Shown: piece by piece, positions 1-11,699 of the stretch | How positions within the stretch are numbered: position 1 is the first letter of the stretch | How the letters are laid out: every line of letters starts with the position of its first letter | DNA from: Marsupella aquatica | Lineage: Eukaryota > Marchantiophyta | Direction: 5' to 3' | Assembly: GCA_973895155.1 (NCBI GenBank) | Contig: OZ316895.1 | Span: forward strand, 1-64,000 | Length of the DNA stretch: 64,000 bases | The notes under the pieces: model-generated | What the model was told of the DNA's origin: nothing | Seen by the model: only the letters and a program-made list of their open reading frames with translations | The model's database searches: none | Position numbers and translations under genes: made by a program

Positions 1-1942
1 CAGCAGCTACTTCGTGTTGCTTGGAATTGAAATGCTGCTATTTCGCTTTCAGCTCTTTGTCGAGATGTTTGATCTTTGTTTTGCTCTGCTGCACCTCAGT
101 CGGAGCTTTCCCTACCGCAGCATTTGCATCATCTCGCTGGTCTGCCAGACTCTTTTGTTCAGCCCCACTAGCCTTCCCTGCTTGAATCCCCTGAACCAAA
201 CGAATTTCGACGAGCCACTGACTTTTCACCTGGACTCTGCTGAATGGACGAAATTTGAATCTTCAAAGTAAACCCTTCAGCTGGTGTACTGTTCTTAGAC
301 AAAAACATATTGCTATGAACATGCTAAAGTCAGCATCGATAGCAGATTATTACCAGTTTTATCAGTGTTGGCTCAATTCCTGTTTGCATCCTCAGAGTTC
401 AAATAACTACCTGATAATCTCGTTCAAGGTCTTCCAATGTCTTTGCCTGCTGCTCCACTTTCTCTTTCAGACCTGAAAATTCTTCCTCAGCTTGAAGTTC
501 AGCAGCAGTTTTGGCGGCGATGACACCATCCAAATCCTTTACATTTCTTTGCAGCTGATAGATAACAGCCAGCAAATTGAGGTGAGTAAACAGGGGTACC
601 TCCCATGATACGGCTCATGTACCAAAACCTGCCTGCTTTACAGTTTGGCGTCTGAGATTGGTTGCATACCTGCTCAGCGGTAGCTTTCTCGACGTCAAAA
701 GACTCTTGTTTTGCATTGACAGCAGAGTCGACCTTCACAAGAGCTTATCCACCGCATCAGACAAACTTCTCATGTCACTATTCATCTGCTTCTCTTTGGC
801 CTCAGTCAATGCAGCAACAGAAGCCTCGTTCTGGGCTATTTCTTCCTCTAATCTTACCGACGGCAGATAATTTAATAGCCTCAACCTTGTCTTGCATTTT
901 GGCCTCCTCACCCGAAGAAGCTTCCTTCAACCTCCAGCCTCCGAAAAATCGAAAGCAATGCAGAATCTGTCGAGACGATCCACCACTGCATTGCCGGAAG
1001 TCCACTGCTGGTACTGCGCTCGTTCTTTCCATAGCTTCTCGAGAGCTGGAAGGATGTTTTGACTCAAAAGGTTGTCAATTTCATCCACTTAATTTCGCCT
1101 GCTTTTTTTCCAGAGTCTTGAGAGCGTTCTCTTTTTTCGACTCGTACGTCTTAGTTCCAGCTGCCTCTTCTAGCATTGACAGAATCTCAGGCGGCTTCAT
1201 GTTGAGTACTTTCGTGATACGACCTTGCATGATGAGAAAGTGAGGATTGTTGATATTCAGCTGTACGGAGTGGAAGAGATTTTGGACCTGGGTGGGCTGC
1301 CTTACGTGGCCATTTATCCAGTACTTGTTCCGTCCACCAACGATAATCTACAGTATGACAAAAGACCATATAATCAGACAATGCCTGACCATGGAATACT
1401 GTGCGAATCGAAATGTTCTCATGTTCTGTCTGCCACTCATTGGATCCGGTATCTCTCTTGGCTATTGATCATCAAAATATTTATTCACGAGGTGTGGGGA
1501 GCATCGGAAGAAAAGACTGACTGTTTCCAGGCCAACAGAGACGGGTGTCTCGGCAAGAGGGCCAACTTAATATCGGAAATTGAATGAAATGAAGTTCAGA
1601 TAAATTCGTGAGGGGTAAACTTACCTGGCGAGTGACAGTAATCTCACTCGAGTCTTCATAGCCGATAGGACTTCGCTTACGGTTCGAATTGTCAAACAGA
1701 ATTGAAACTGTTGCTTTTGTAATTCCCGCCTGCCCTTGCTTGTAAACCAGCTCTTGCAAGTTGCTTGCCCTAACTTGCTGCAAATTCGTAATTCCCAGCA
1801 CGAAGCAAATAGAGTCCAAGATGTTCGACTTCCCTGATCCATTCAGCCCTGTTATTGCGTTGAATTGCTGATCAAAGCCGGAAACCACAGTCCTTTGAGC
1901 GTACGACTTGAATCCGTCCAAGGTTATCTCCTTCACATACAT
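1..1942 (-). pseudogene. SMC2: SMC2 (condensin subunit) gene, 5' half, broken; runs off the left edge
   Basis: SMC2 is an ATPase core subunit of condensin, acting on mitotic chromosomes. Exon 1 (1942-1625) encodes 106 residues with the start [18 protein letters not shown] and the Walker A motif GLNGSGKSN, ending at a canonical GTAAGT donor. After a ~277-nt intron, exon 2 starts at 1347 behind a TAG acceptor ([13 protein letters not shown], then [10 protein letters not shown]), as in SMC2 head domains. It keeps frame for about 85 codons. A four-base TTAA insertion near 1089-1092 then shifts the frame (KKQAK followed by an early stop), and a TGA at 927-929 accompanies another shift near 930. 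The coiled-coil part continues to a donor at 670 and in further exon pieces near 557-411 and 225-1. Identity is strong from the conserved head; the lesions make it non-functional unless they are assembly errors. The hinge and C-terminal head lie outside the window. Confidence 0.88.
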
Positions 1943-2801
1943 CGCGCCAGCGTCCCCTGGACGACGACAACCTCTGCGCCAGACACGGAGGTTTGATGGC
2001 CACCAACATCTCTACATGATCTAAGGACATCCCGGTGCCTATCCTCGCAAGCTCACAATCCTTGTAGAATTCACAATCTGCTAAGAATTACTTGTCGTAC
2101 TGGCTTCGGATTGCTCAATTGCTATAGTTGCTTCTCGGGGACTTGGTATCGAGCTTTGCGTAGCTACATGCTCACGAATCCGGTCATCCCTGTTAGGTTC
2201 GCGTTACCACTTTTACACGGCCTCTCGTCAAGTCCTTTGGGCACACAATTCCTAGTAAGGGCCCTACCTATATACGTATACTGGATGTTCTTCTGCGTTT
2301 CGACCTTACATTGCTGGGCAACTATACTTCTCACCTCTGAGCGCCCAAGGAAGCGGGACAGAATCTCTTTTTCAGCCCGGGATACTGTCCATCCTGGTTC
2401 AAGTCCTGCTCATTTCTTGCATGACGTCTCCTGCTGCCTGAGCTCCTTTTATTTCCCGTCACAATCTACATCAATTTTGTTGCCACTTGCTCGTTACTTG
2501 CTTGTTGCCACTTGTCGTCAATTCTTCGTTTTGTATGCACGACACTTCAGTTGCAAAGGGTTCTTTCTTGGAGGGCGATAAACAAGAGCACTCGCGCCAT
2601 AGTTTTTCAGAGGGCAATGTGCGGGTATGACGGTGGGTTGCTTTGGGGTTTGGATGGAAGATCTTCTCATACTTTTTCTTCTCAGAACTTGTAGTTTTGA
2701 TTCTCAAGTTTTGATGGCAAAGCTGGGATGATTCGTAAACGAGTCCAGCAGGAGGAATTTGATCCTGGAGAAGATACCGCTACTGCTATCAAATTCAGAA
2801 C
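1943..2801. other. Intergenic stretch, no gene recognised
   Basis: This lies upstream of the SMC2 start. Open frames here (for example near 2111-2581) have no recognisable motif, and I see no repeat structure. It may contain the original SMC2 promoter, but no element stands out. Confidence 0.5.
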
Positions 2802-3059
2802 AAGAGTGTTATTACTTGGACCAGCATGATTGCGGGATACGCTAGGAGTGATCATGTTCAATCTGCACTCGACATTTTCAATCTAATGCGCCAAGAAGGC
2901 GTGAAGCCAAATGAGATCACGTATCTGAGCATCCTGAATGCATGTGGCAGCCCATTAGCTCTAACATGCGGAAAATAAATTCATGAGCATGTTCGACAGG
3001 TCGGCTTTGAATCATCCGTGCGTGTAGGGTCTGCTCTCGTACTGATGTACGCTAAATAG
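2802..3059 (+). pseudogene. PLS-type pentatricopeptide repeat (PPR) gene fragment
   Basis: PPR proteins bind organellar RNA; the PLS class in plants is linked to RNA editing. This 86-codon frame reads as about two PPR motifs: SVITWTSMIAGYARSD, then ALDIFNLMRQEGVKPNEITY and LSILNACGS, then IHEHVRQVGFESSVRVGSAL and VLMYAK. The T-W-x-x-M-I-x-G-Y and V-K-P-N-E-I-T-Y signatures are diagnostic. It has an in-frame TAA between GK and IHEH and ends at a TAG right after YAK, where an intact gene would continue. Neither end has a start or a full repeat array, so this is a short relic of a much longer gene. The subfamily (E, E+, DYW) cannot be told because the C-terminus is missing. Confidence 0.85.
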
Positions 3060-3530
3060 TTCGCATTTTGACCCGAAGCTGCCCTGACGAGATGTCAAGG
3101 TCTCTCTGGTTTGAGAGTCGAATGACGGATTGTGAATGAATGAGTTGACAAAGATCCACAAATGATTTTTGACCTGAAACGACTTCACCATCATGTGAGC
3201 CTTCCGAATCATAATGAAGTCCTTCCAAAACATCAAACACATTAGTCTTCAGGATGTCAAAGTGTTCCCTGAAGAGCTTCTTGGCTTCCTCTTCAAATTT
3301 AGTTGCTGCAAACTTCCGAGCGAGTTTGAGCATCTGCCGTACATTATCTACTCCTAATCGTCGGCAAAACTCAGTGTCGATGATTAATTATTTAGCATCT
3401 AGAACAAATTGGAAGGGATATCTAGTGAAGGCCGATCGCGATGTAGCAGTGATGACAAAACAACGTTGTAGGTCCTGTTTGGAGGCCAATTCAACGACGG
3501 TGGTTTGTATCAGCCCATCAAAAGTGGAAT
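3060..3530 (-). pseudogene. Coding-like fragment, possibly BTB/BACK-like, one in-frame stop
   Basis: On the minus strand one frame runs for about 157 codons with protein-like composition. It contains TVVELASKQDLQRCFV, then an in-frame TAA, then FCRRLGVDNVRQMLKLARKF and ATKFEEEAKKLFREHFDIL. The second half resembles the helix after a BTB/POZ domain, where families have patterns like 'L..DNV..LL.LA..Y....L...A..FI'; this is weak, from pattern only. No start codon, splice frame or flanking domain is visible. It could equally be an exon of an unrelated helical protein. It sits back to back with the PPR fragment on the other strand, so the two are separate insertions or relics. Confidence 0.35.
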
Positions 3531-3800
3531 AATGATCAGCGGAGGTCAACTATTTTTGTAAATTTGTAGCGGGTCCTAGTACAGAACCATAGTACTGAAA
3601 GTTGCCCTTTCTTTTCCCGAGGGGACATTTATGGCAGGACGTGATTGTTTCTCACCTAGAGATAGCCGATGGCATCACAATCTCTCTGGTGCTCCAGCCA
3701 AGCACAGCTCCTTGTTCCCAGAGCTACTGTCCAGAGTGCTAACTTACGTAGTGGCAGTCCTAGTGTGAATCAAGCTTTATCAGGCCCCAATAAACCTGAC

Positions 3801-3910
3801 AGAGCGGCTACATACTGAGGCTTGATTCCAATCTTATCTGAGCATGCTTTGTCCCAGAGCGGCTACATACTGAGGCTTGATTCCAAGCTTATCTGAGCAT
3901 GCTTTGTCCC
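3801..3910. repeat. Tandem duplication, 2 x 55 bp
   Basis: Two adjacent 55-bp units (3801-3855 and 3856-3910), each starting AGAGCGGCTACATACTGAGG, differ at a single base (AATCTT versus AAGCTT). The near identity indicates a recent event. Confidence 0.9.
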
Positions 3911-5649
3911 AGATGGGAAGTCTGACCTCTGGGTCCCGCCCCGTAGCATCTGCTCGTCCCAGTTGTTTATCGAACTGTCCCCATCGCCCATTTGATCCCT
4001 AGGCTGTGTACAGCTGTAGCCCCTTTTCCTCCTTGCCCCCGCACTTCCGAATTGCAGCTTGAATGAATGTGCACTTTGTAGCCGACTGAGCAGCCAGGTG
4101 GATCAAATCAGCTTTAGTATTATGTCAGTCTTTTCCCTTTGGCCCAGTGTCCAAAGCTGCTGACATGGCTGTTCTAATCACATTGGCTTGCTACAACATT
4201 ACTCCGACAGCATCTACTCTTAGTGACCCAACAGCATCGCGATCCCTAACTACTCCGCCGAATTTTCCAAAGCTCAGCACAGTATTGACTTTACACGTGA
4301 CCTCTTAAGCAAACCATTCATTCCTGTAGACTCAAGCAAGCGATGCTCAGAGTCTCATCGCCTTTCGCAGATCATTGGGGGGCAACAGACCACCGGCAGC
4401 ACTTGAGAGATAGAATGCATGTCGACGCGGGAGCTCAATCACCACTGAACAGCCCCGCCTGGCATAAGGTTTCTTTACTCTAAGTACACACCAAACGCTC
4501 GTCCGCCGCAATGACATGAAAATCCCCCTCAAAACAAAATACATTGACGACATCACTGTTTTGAGAATACAAGGATTACAGCAGTGCAAATATTTCGTCC
4601 ACTAGGATCTCCACTTCTCCAGTCAATCAGTCCAAAGTAGGCGTTGAGATTCTCCGAATGATGAAACCTGTCCGGTAGAAGACTTTGGAACGCGCAACAC
4701 TGCAACATGACCGAGTCACGTCAACGGTGCCCACATCTTGCGAACAACTCACTTTTGCATATTGTGTCGAGTTGCAAACGAACAAACCGGGATGCTGCTG
4801 TCATCTCTCGCTCTCTAGTCCCCACGGCCGATGTCGTCATTCTTTCTTGTGAGATGTTTGGTTTTTTCATTTTCAATACCTTTGCGGACCCACTTGTTAG
4901 TGAGCACATGGGTCCTATGTTTTGCAGGGCCACAGGGATCCGTGTGTTTGAAGGTTGAGCGAATTAGTGAAGCGGCATATTGGGTTTAGGGTTGCATTCT
5001 CTGGCTCGTGGGGTCCCGCCTTCATTTCTTCATCGTTTTGCTTCTCGTTGGACTATCGCAGCTTGAGTTTTTCAACTGGGCTTGTTACCAGTCTTGTCGT
5101 TTGAGCTTCATCGAGGAGTCTCTAACATGTGTACTTGTCACTCGTCTGGTTAGATCGACTTTGTATCGACTGCTGCTGCCAACAGATCCTTGTGGTGTTC
5201 TCCCTTCTCTATTTCGAATGTATCTTCTCTCCATATATAGTTAGATCTGATCGGTAATTAGCTATTGCATCTCTCAATTATTTTGCACTTTATTAACTCA
5301 GGGTGCAAACATGGGATCATTAATTTGGCACTGCGAATGTGTTGGAATATATATATTGCGCGTTGTTTTATGGGAGAAAGGTGCGAAAATAGTCCCAGCT
5401 AGATAATACACTTGACCTCCCGTGCAAATCTGATATTCAGGCCTGTGTTAAGTGCATAATTTCTTTTCGCTTCTAAACACTATTTTCGGTGCTTCATTCG
5501 TGCAAAAGAGAAAAGTTTTTGTTGTGATTATGTTGTGCCTCCCCCTAGAGTCCTGTGGGCAGGATATATAGAGATGGATACTCCGAGCTTGTATAGGAGG
5601 AGAGATTGATGGACAATGGTTTAATTACCAAAGAGGCGATTTGATCGCA
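3911..5649. other. Non-coding stretch, no gene recognised
   Basis: Frames here are short and show no domain or motif I recognise. No repeat array or RNA gene is evident. AT-rich tracts occur around 5250-5560. Confidence 0.5.
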
Positions 5650-5871
5650 TGCACAAGTATGCAGAGAATGATGTCATTGTCCCGGCAAAGTTTAAAGAGT
5701 TTCTGAACGCAGAGCAAGGTGAAACCGAGGTTGGGTGATGCCGAGAAGATCATCAATGAGCAGATGGCTCACTAGAATACGATATTGATGAAAGCAAAGC
5801 ACTCCTTCACATTGGATGCATTCCTCCAGTACCTTCTCGACCCGATTGTCAACATTGCTTACTTAAACAAG
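5650..5871 (+). pseudogene. Exon-like fragment of an unidentified gene, with frameshift and stop
   Basis: The plus strand reads RFDRMHKYAENDVIVPAKFK then EFLNAEQGETEV. A one-base shift at the GGGTGATG near 5736 follows, then GDAEKIINEQMAH, a TAG near 5773, and NTILMKAKHSFTLDAFLQYL and LDPIVNIAYLNK. It ends exactly at a good splice donor (AAACAAG followed by GTGAGA). Amino-acid composition and the donor argue for a genuine exon of a conserved gene. I do not recognise the family. The lesions indicate a relic. No other exon of the same gene was found nearby. Confidence 0.45.
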
Positions 5872-7595
5872 GTGAGACAAAACTAGACGCGTCAATTTTT
5901 CCGTTTCTCATGTCTCGAGTAAGGCACGAATTAGAGTGGAGCCAATCCAGTACTTCACAGTGAATTCTAGCACACTATTGTGGCTGCGGTAGTCGGAAGA
6001 TTGTATAAAGCTGTGAAGAGGGTCTATATATGGCGGATCTTTAGAGGTACGGATGGCTCATAGGCAGTTTTGTGACTTTCGTGGTCGGAAGCTGCCTTCA
6101 ATCTGTCCCTAGATAAGGCTGGGAAATTGGCATAGAGACCTTGCCATGTATGTTGTATGAGATTGTGGCCGTTTCAGCCAATTCTTTTGATGCTTCAATC
6201 AACCGAGTGGTTGTTGCACCTCACTGGTCACGTCAAGTGAACTACTGTACTAGCTACTGCGTTTATGTCCACTAAGGCCTCTGGTGGCTGGTCGAGTAGA
6301 ACTCCCACACCAATAATGAACCTGTTAGCCGAAGCCCGCCACAAAGTTGTTAGGGGATCGGGACCAAAAGGCTGAGGGCAGCGCCCTATTCTACCCAAAA
6401 CGCCACTTTTGGAACTTTTTTAAGTAGTACACATTGCGCCTGTTTTTTTCTCCACTTCCTGCTACAACTTTTTAGGTTTTGTGATTAGACTGCCTCGCCG
6501 CCATCAAAGCTTAACATTGGGCCTTGTAGACTGTTCGAGACTGCCAGCTGATTTCTCCAAAGGGTCGCCGCTATAGCTTCTCCAAGAGAACGAATGCCAC
6601 TGCAGCTTCCCCAGCAGAGGGTGGTCAAAAATCTGGATCACGTCCCATAGCCTGTCCACCTTGCTCCAAGCACTCATAGAGTCTTGAGTTTACGTTGTGT
6701 GCACATTGTGCTCCCCGTAAAATTTTGTCATTTCGCGCGCGCGGCAACTTGGACTTGGTTCCTCACAATCGCGCATGCGTGGAACTTGTGATTGCTCTGT
6801 TATAAAGACTTTCAACAAAGTTTAACTACAAAATCAATTACGTGTCCAAGTTCGTCTGTAACTGCGGGGCTATTGCCTTTACTTCCCACAATACCGTGAT
6901 CTCCTTGTTAATCTTAACAAGAGCATCTACACATCTCTTAGCATGTACCCAACTCTTAGCATCTACATAACTCTTAGCATCTACGCAAGTCTTCGTTTCC
7001 ATTGGCAACCATTTCCACTGTGCAACGACCTGCCGAGCAGTACCTCCAGGAATTTGGTATAACAATTGTAAGAGAAGGCCAGACATCATAGCCCCTTGAG
7101 TGTGCACCTCGGGATCTCCTGGGGGGACATCCATAGAAGGAGATCCTTCTTTCAATTGGAGAAGAGGGCGTTGAGTGCGGTTCTCGTTGATCCCTTCCCT
7201 TCACTGGGGCGAACGGATGAGGGTCTCTACGACAACTCAATGCAGTTCTAAAGATTGTCGACAACCCAACAATTGAAAGAGGAATAGAATCTTGATCTGT
7301 GGGAATGAGCCCGTCCTTCCAACTTCTTGACATGCCTGGCCAAAGAGCTTGATCGATTAACAGAGTCACTGGCCTGCTATATATCAAAACCTTTCATGGT
7401 AGTGATTGTCATTCAATCCAGGCATTCATCCAGAGCTAGAGACCTTGCAGTGGGCACTACTAGTACATAGTTGGACAGCTACAAGATACGGATGTTACAT
7501 GCTGTTGCTTGAGCATTTAGACAGTGTTTGGTCACTTTAGTCTCTAGAAGATATGAATGGTCTTGTTGCTCGCAGAAAATCTAGTCTCTACTTTA

Positions 7596-7738
7596 GATAG
7601 TGATAATACCTAGGTTAGCATGTTCTAAGTTCTTTGTAGTTATTGGCGGCTTGATCAGGAATTTTCGATAGTGATAATACCTAGGTTAGCATAATTTCTG
7701 AATCTTTGTAGTTATTCGGAACTCAGGAATGTTGGCTC
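7596..7738. repeat. Imperfect direct repeat, 2 x ~71 bp
   Basis: The unit starts GATAGTGATAATACCTAGGT at 7596 and again at 7667. Both copies continue into a diverged TTCTTTGTAGTTATT segment. Confidence 0.85.
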
Positions 7739-7769
7739 AGTCTTTGGTCTTCAAATGGTATTTCTCTGG

Positions 7770-7925
7770 TTTTCTCCCCTTTTGTGTGTCTCATTTAGTT
7801 GAGATCCTCTGTCTCTTCTCCCCTCTTGTGTGTCTCATTTAGTTGAGATCCTGTATCAGCTTCTCCCCGTTTTGGGGGGTCATGTAATTGGGATCCTGTC
7901 CCTTCTCCCCTTTATTGGGTCTCAT
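7770..7925. repeat. Degenerate tandem repeat, about 4 x ~50 bp
   Basis: Four imperfect units share the order CTTCTCCCC, TGTGTCTCATTTAGTTGAG and ATCCTGT. The first two are closest; the last two have diverged (GGTCATGTAATTGGGATCC, then TATTGGGTCTCATCC). Confidence 0.75.
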
Positions 7926-8219
7926 CCACAGATTTGGCTCATTTTGTTCTTTGGTAGAGTGATTCATTTCCATTTGGACCCTCATTAGATGTATGTAAGC
8001 TAACGGAACATATTAAACAAATGGGACCTGCCTGTGGGCAAAAACCTATTGGGACCACATGTGAACCTTGTCCTCTATCTAGTACCCATTGTTGCTTCTT
8101 TCTTGCAGTTATTTTTCATCATTTTGTTACTGATAACAATTAATAAATTGAGCTCAAAATAATTGATTTAATTAACCTTTGCTGTGTTTGCATTTCCTTT
8201 CTAAATCACTTAAGCTGAG

Positions 8220-8250
8220 GGTAAAGTTTAGGGTTTAGGGTTTAGTTTAT
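8220..8250 (+). repeat. Interstitial telomere-type motif (TTTAGGG)
   Basis: About 2.5 units of the plant telomere repeat occur in GTTTAGGGTTTAGGGTTTAG. A second short run is at about 8612-8634. Too short to be an old telomere; such motifs are common in plant promoters and introns. Confidence 0.8.
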
Positions 8251-10225
8251 CTCTATAATTTGCTTTACTCCATTGTACTTTGTTTGGCCTTTTTCAGGAA
8301 ATTGGTCCTTAGTTTTCTTAAATGTACTTCTTCCTCGTTTTCTATTTTAGTAAGGTCTCAATGTGGGGAGAGTTTTGTAGATCAATGAACTTAGAAAGTT
8401 TGTCTCTGCTTTGGAGCAATGTCGGCTTAATTTACAGCAGGGGAGTGTGAGTTCTTTGACAGTACTGGTCTAAGTATCCTAAATGTTAGATTCCCCTCAA
8501 CAGACCCTACATGTGATCACACATTGAGACTTCACCCCTGGCTGCCTCTCACCAATATGTGCAACGTGCACTATATATATAAATTAACACACTTAGAATC
8601 AACTACTGTAGAAAGTTTAGGGTTTAGGGTTTACTAATGATTTCTTATTAATTTCTTCTAGTGATGCCCATCTTGCAGTCTTATGTAAACTGTCAGTGAA
8701 ATAAGTGTCACTCCCCCTATAAAAGAGGGGAGTAAGCCCATTCCCTTCAATTATCTGAGCTTTGCCTAAATACACACATTGCACTCACCCATGGTGGAAT
8801 GTAAGTTTATGGCATTCAAAGTCCAAACTCCAGTTTGACTGCAACCAGCTAAATTGTAGGGTGGACTCCCTTGCCAATTAACTGCTGAACTTATTGTTGT
8901 TAGTTTAGCAAATGAGTAGCTAAACTATTCACTTAGTTTTCTCACTTTGATATCTTTTCCTCACTTTTACTCTTTCTCTCTCCTTGGTATGTTTTCTCAT
9001 GTCAACATCTTTTGTTCAACGCACGGGCATTGGTCTAGTTATAGATATGAATACTCCCTCAAATGCATAGCACAACAGAGTGCCCCAAAAGTGCAGAGAT
9101 TTTGGTACTCTGGAGCTAGTCTGGATCTAGATATATCCTAATAACAAGGAACTGGCACTCCAGCTTGCTTTGATGAAAAAAGTCACAATGCCATTACCTT
9201 CTTATAAATTTACCCTTGTACATTTTATGGTTCAGATTGTTGAACGATTCAAAGTGTAAGCTCATATGGGATCCCATCCGGGTCCCATGCATCTAATCAT
9301 TAAACTGTTAAACCCTTTCAAGGTATTATAAACACTTAATGAACACTCAACTATTATTTGATTCCTAACCATAACAATCTTTATGGTGCAACCTCTCGCC
9401 AAGTAATGAGTATCCACTGATTCCACCAGGCTACAAGTAGTCAATTCAGATTGGCGGCAGAAGAATAATCATTTTGCCTTGAGTAACTCTGAAGTGTGAT
9501 TCATTTATGCCTGGTTTGGCCTTGATTTGTCATCCGTCACACCTGGTCATCCCGCCCCTATCCTGACACCGTCCCAACCTCATCCCAACCCTATCCCAAC
9601 CCCACCCGGTCCCAACCACACCCCGTAGGGCAACACGTAAACTTGCCCGTTAACTCAAACCGGGCATTTATCCCACACAAAGATCATCCAACCCCAGGGG
9701 CAGGTGAATAATCATTATGCATGGAGTAACTCTGGAATGTGACTCATTTCTGCCAAGGGAAGATCATCCAAACCCAAGGGAATGCAGCACATTGAACATG
9801 GTCAGAACATTGAACTACACAAACAAGGAGGGAGCTCGACCTGTACTTGCTCTAGGTTGGTCTCCTAGTGGTGTTGGCTATGCTGATGAGGAAGAAGCCT
9901 GAAGCACTTGTTGCTGCAAGCTGCCTCTCTCCGGCCACAATTCCAGGATCCTGAAAATTAAGCTTCACACCCTGACTTGGGCGTATGCCCAGGTTGACAT
10001 TTTCCCTCCCTATCATTCTTATTGTTCGGAGAACATGATTGACAGTGAGTTTTGAAGTAAATTCTGGTGTATTATCCTTTTCCTTTTAATTAGTAGATAT
10101 TTAAAAAGCAGAAGGGTTTGCAGAATTTATCACAAAGGACATGGTTACATTTCATTATATTGAGTTTATGATGGTTTTATTACATTTTGCTTTGAACTTT
10201 TTATTGAATACTCCACGTTTCTCAG

Positions 10226-10343
10226 ATTGCACAAGGGGATCTGGTTGTTGGGATGACTTTGTGAGTGCAAAATCTACTTCCTTTAGTAGTTGGGAAGCTA
10301 TCGGCCCTCTTTCACAAGATATTGCCTTACACGTCATTCAAAA
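10226..10343 (+). other. Exon-like segment conserved in both long-repeat copies
   Basis: Bounded by TTTCTCAG acceptor-like and AAAGTAAGT donor-like sequences, the segment reads CTRGSGCWDDFVSAKS, then SFSSWEAIGPLSQDIA and LHVIQK. The frame is open in copy A. The counterpart in copy B (30904-31024) has a 3-bp insertion that brings in a TGA. A second piece about 160 bp on reads QCHSCQHCTN, a cysteine-rich stretch, before a GTGAGT donor. This looks like two exons of a host gene carried in the repeat. Family not recognised; a link to the EDM2-like zinc-finger fragment at 29.7-30.4 kb is possible but unproved. Confidence 0.4.
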
Positions 10344-10986
10344 GTAAGTTGGCTTCAAGCACTATTGTTGCCAATGATATGAAGCTCTACATGCACTTGG
10401 ACAAATGAGTTTCAGTTTCAGGTTTCTTGTCATTGTTTTTGGTCATCCTCAAGACACTAAATCCTTTTAGTGTTCTGTGCAGTGTCATTCATGCCAACAT
10501 TGTACAAATATTGAGGCGAGACCAAGGAAAGAACTGTACACTCCTTGGGACAAATCAATAGTAGATTTATGAAGGTGAGTACCTCAACATCAAAATTCCC
10601 CCTTTCTCCCCACCTACATGTTGAATTATTCATAAATCTAATGATAAAAATTACAACTTACGGCATTTCGGTACTCAGATCTGAAATGGTTCGTGTACTA
10701 TTTGACCGGAATTGTAATATTTACTGAATTGGAATTAGAATAAACAAATTCAGTGGATTTGTTTGCTATAGTGTGGGAAAATCTAAAAAAATTGAACACC
10801 ATAAAATTAAAGTTTACACTTTATTGGATTCTTTGTTATAAAAACATTCTTGAACTGTTTGTTAGAAAAGTTCTTAAACTAAAGTCCTCAAGGTTTTGAA
10901 GGACAGTATTTTTGAATGGCTATGATCACAGATCTCACCTTTTGGACGTGGTTACAATTATCCCTATTTTCATTGCTCCCCATGTG

Positions 10987-11475
10987 AATGAGGGTACTTT
11001 TATCTCCTGAGGGTACCCTTGTGCATGAGGGTACTCTTATCAGTGAGGGTACTCTTATCAATGTGGTACATTTATCAACGATGGTACTTAATTAGATCAA
11101 TGAGGGTACCCTTATCAATGAGGGTACTCTTATCTCCTGAGGGTACCCTTGTGCTTGAGGGTACTCTTATCAACGAGGGTACTCTTATCAGCGAGGGACT
11201 CTTATCAGCGAGGGTACTCTTATCAATGGGTACGCTTATCAACAATGGTACTTTGATCAGTGAGGGTACCCTTATCAATGAGGGTACTCTTATCTCCTGA
11301 GGGTACCCTTGCGTATGAGGGTACTCTTAAGTATCAATGAGGGTACACTTATCAACAATGGTACTTTGATAATGAGGGTACCCTTATCAGTGAGGGTACT
11401 CTTATCTCCTAAGGGTATCCTTGTGTTGGGCCTTGTCCATGAGGGTACTCTTATTAATGAGGGTACTTTTATTAG
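10987..11475. repeat. 18-bp minisatellite array (copy A)
   Basis: About 25 units of the type GAGGGTACTCTTATCAAT, with variants such as GAGGGTACCCTTGTGCAT and unit-size deletions. Because 18 is a multiple of three, all frames yield six-residue repeats, which explains the open frames here. The unit carries GGTACC/GTAC palindromes. The homologous array in copy B is 31667-32060 with a different unit order and number. Confidence 0.93.
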
Positions 11476-11699
11476 TCATAGCAAGCAACAAAGCGGGCAG
11501 GGACCCCATGAAGGCGCCCTGCGCCGGTAGAAGGACTCCAAACGTACTGAAAAGACCCTAAACCTCACCGGACCAGCATTTTGGGTATTGCAGGGACAAA
11601 TACCAGCCAAAGTACATGCCTGAATTTACCTGCTCTATATTGGTTCCCTAAACCAGAGGTGATTTTTTTCATCAAATCCATACATTGTATCCTAGTTTT

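Larger units (their letters stand above)
5880..9950. other. Non-coding stretch with small repeats
   Basis: No gene is recognised. The minus-strand frame near 7155-6838 includes a threefold CVDAK/YVDAK/WVHAK motif that comes from a short DNA repeat (CATCTACACA-like units near 6925-6990), so I do not call it a gene. Listed separately are the 71-bp repeat, the 52-bp repeat and the telomere-type motifs. Confidence 0.45.

Noticed and set aside
11019-11530. Proteins rich in EGTLIN / MRVLLS repeats
   Set aside because: By-product of an 18-bp minisatellite; unit indels break frames and no start or splice context supports a gene.
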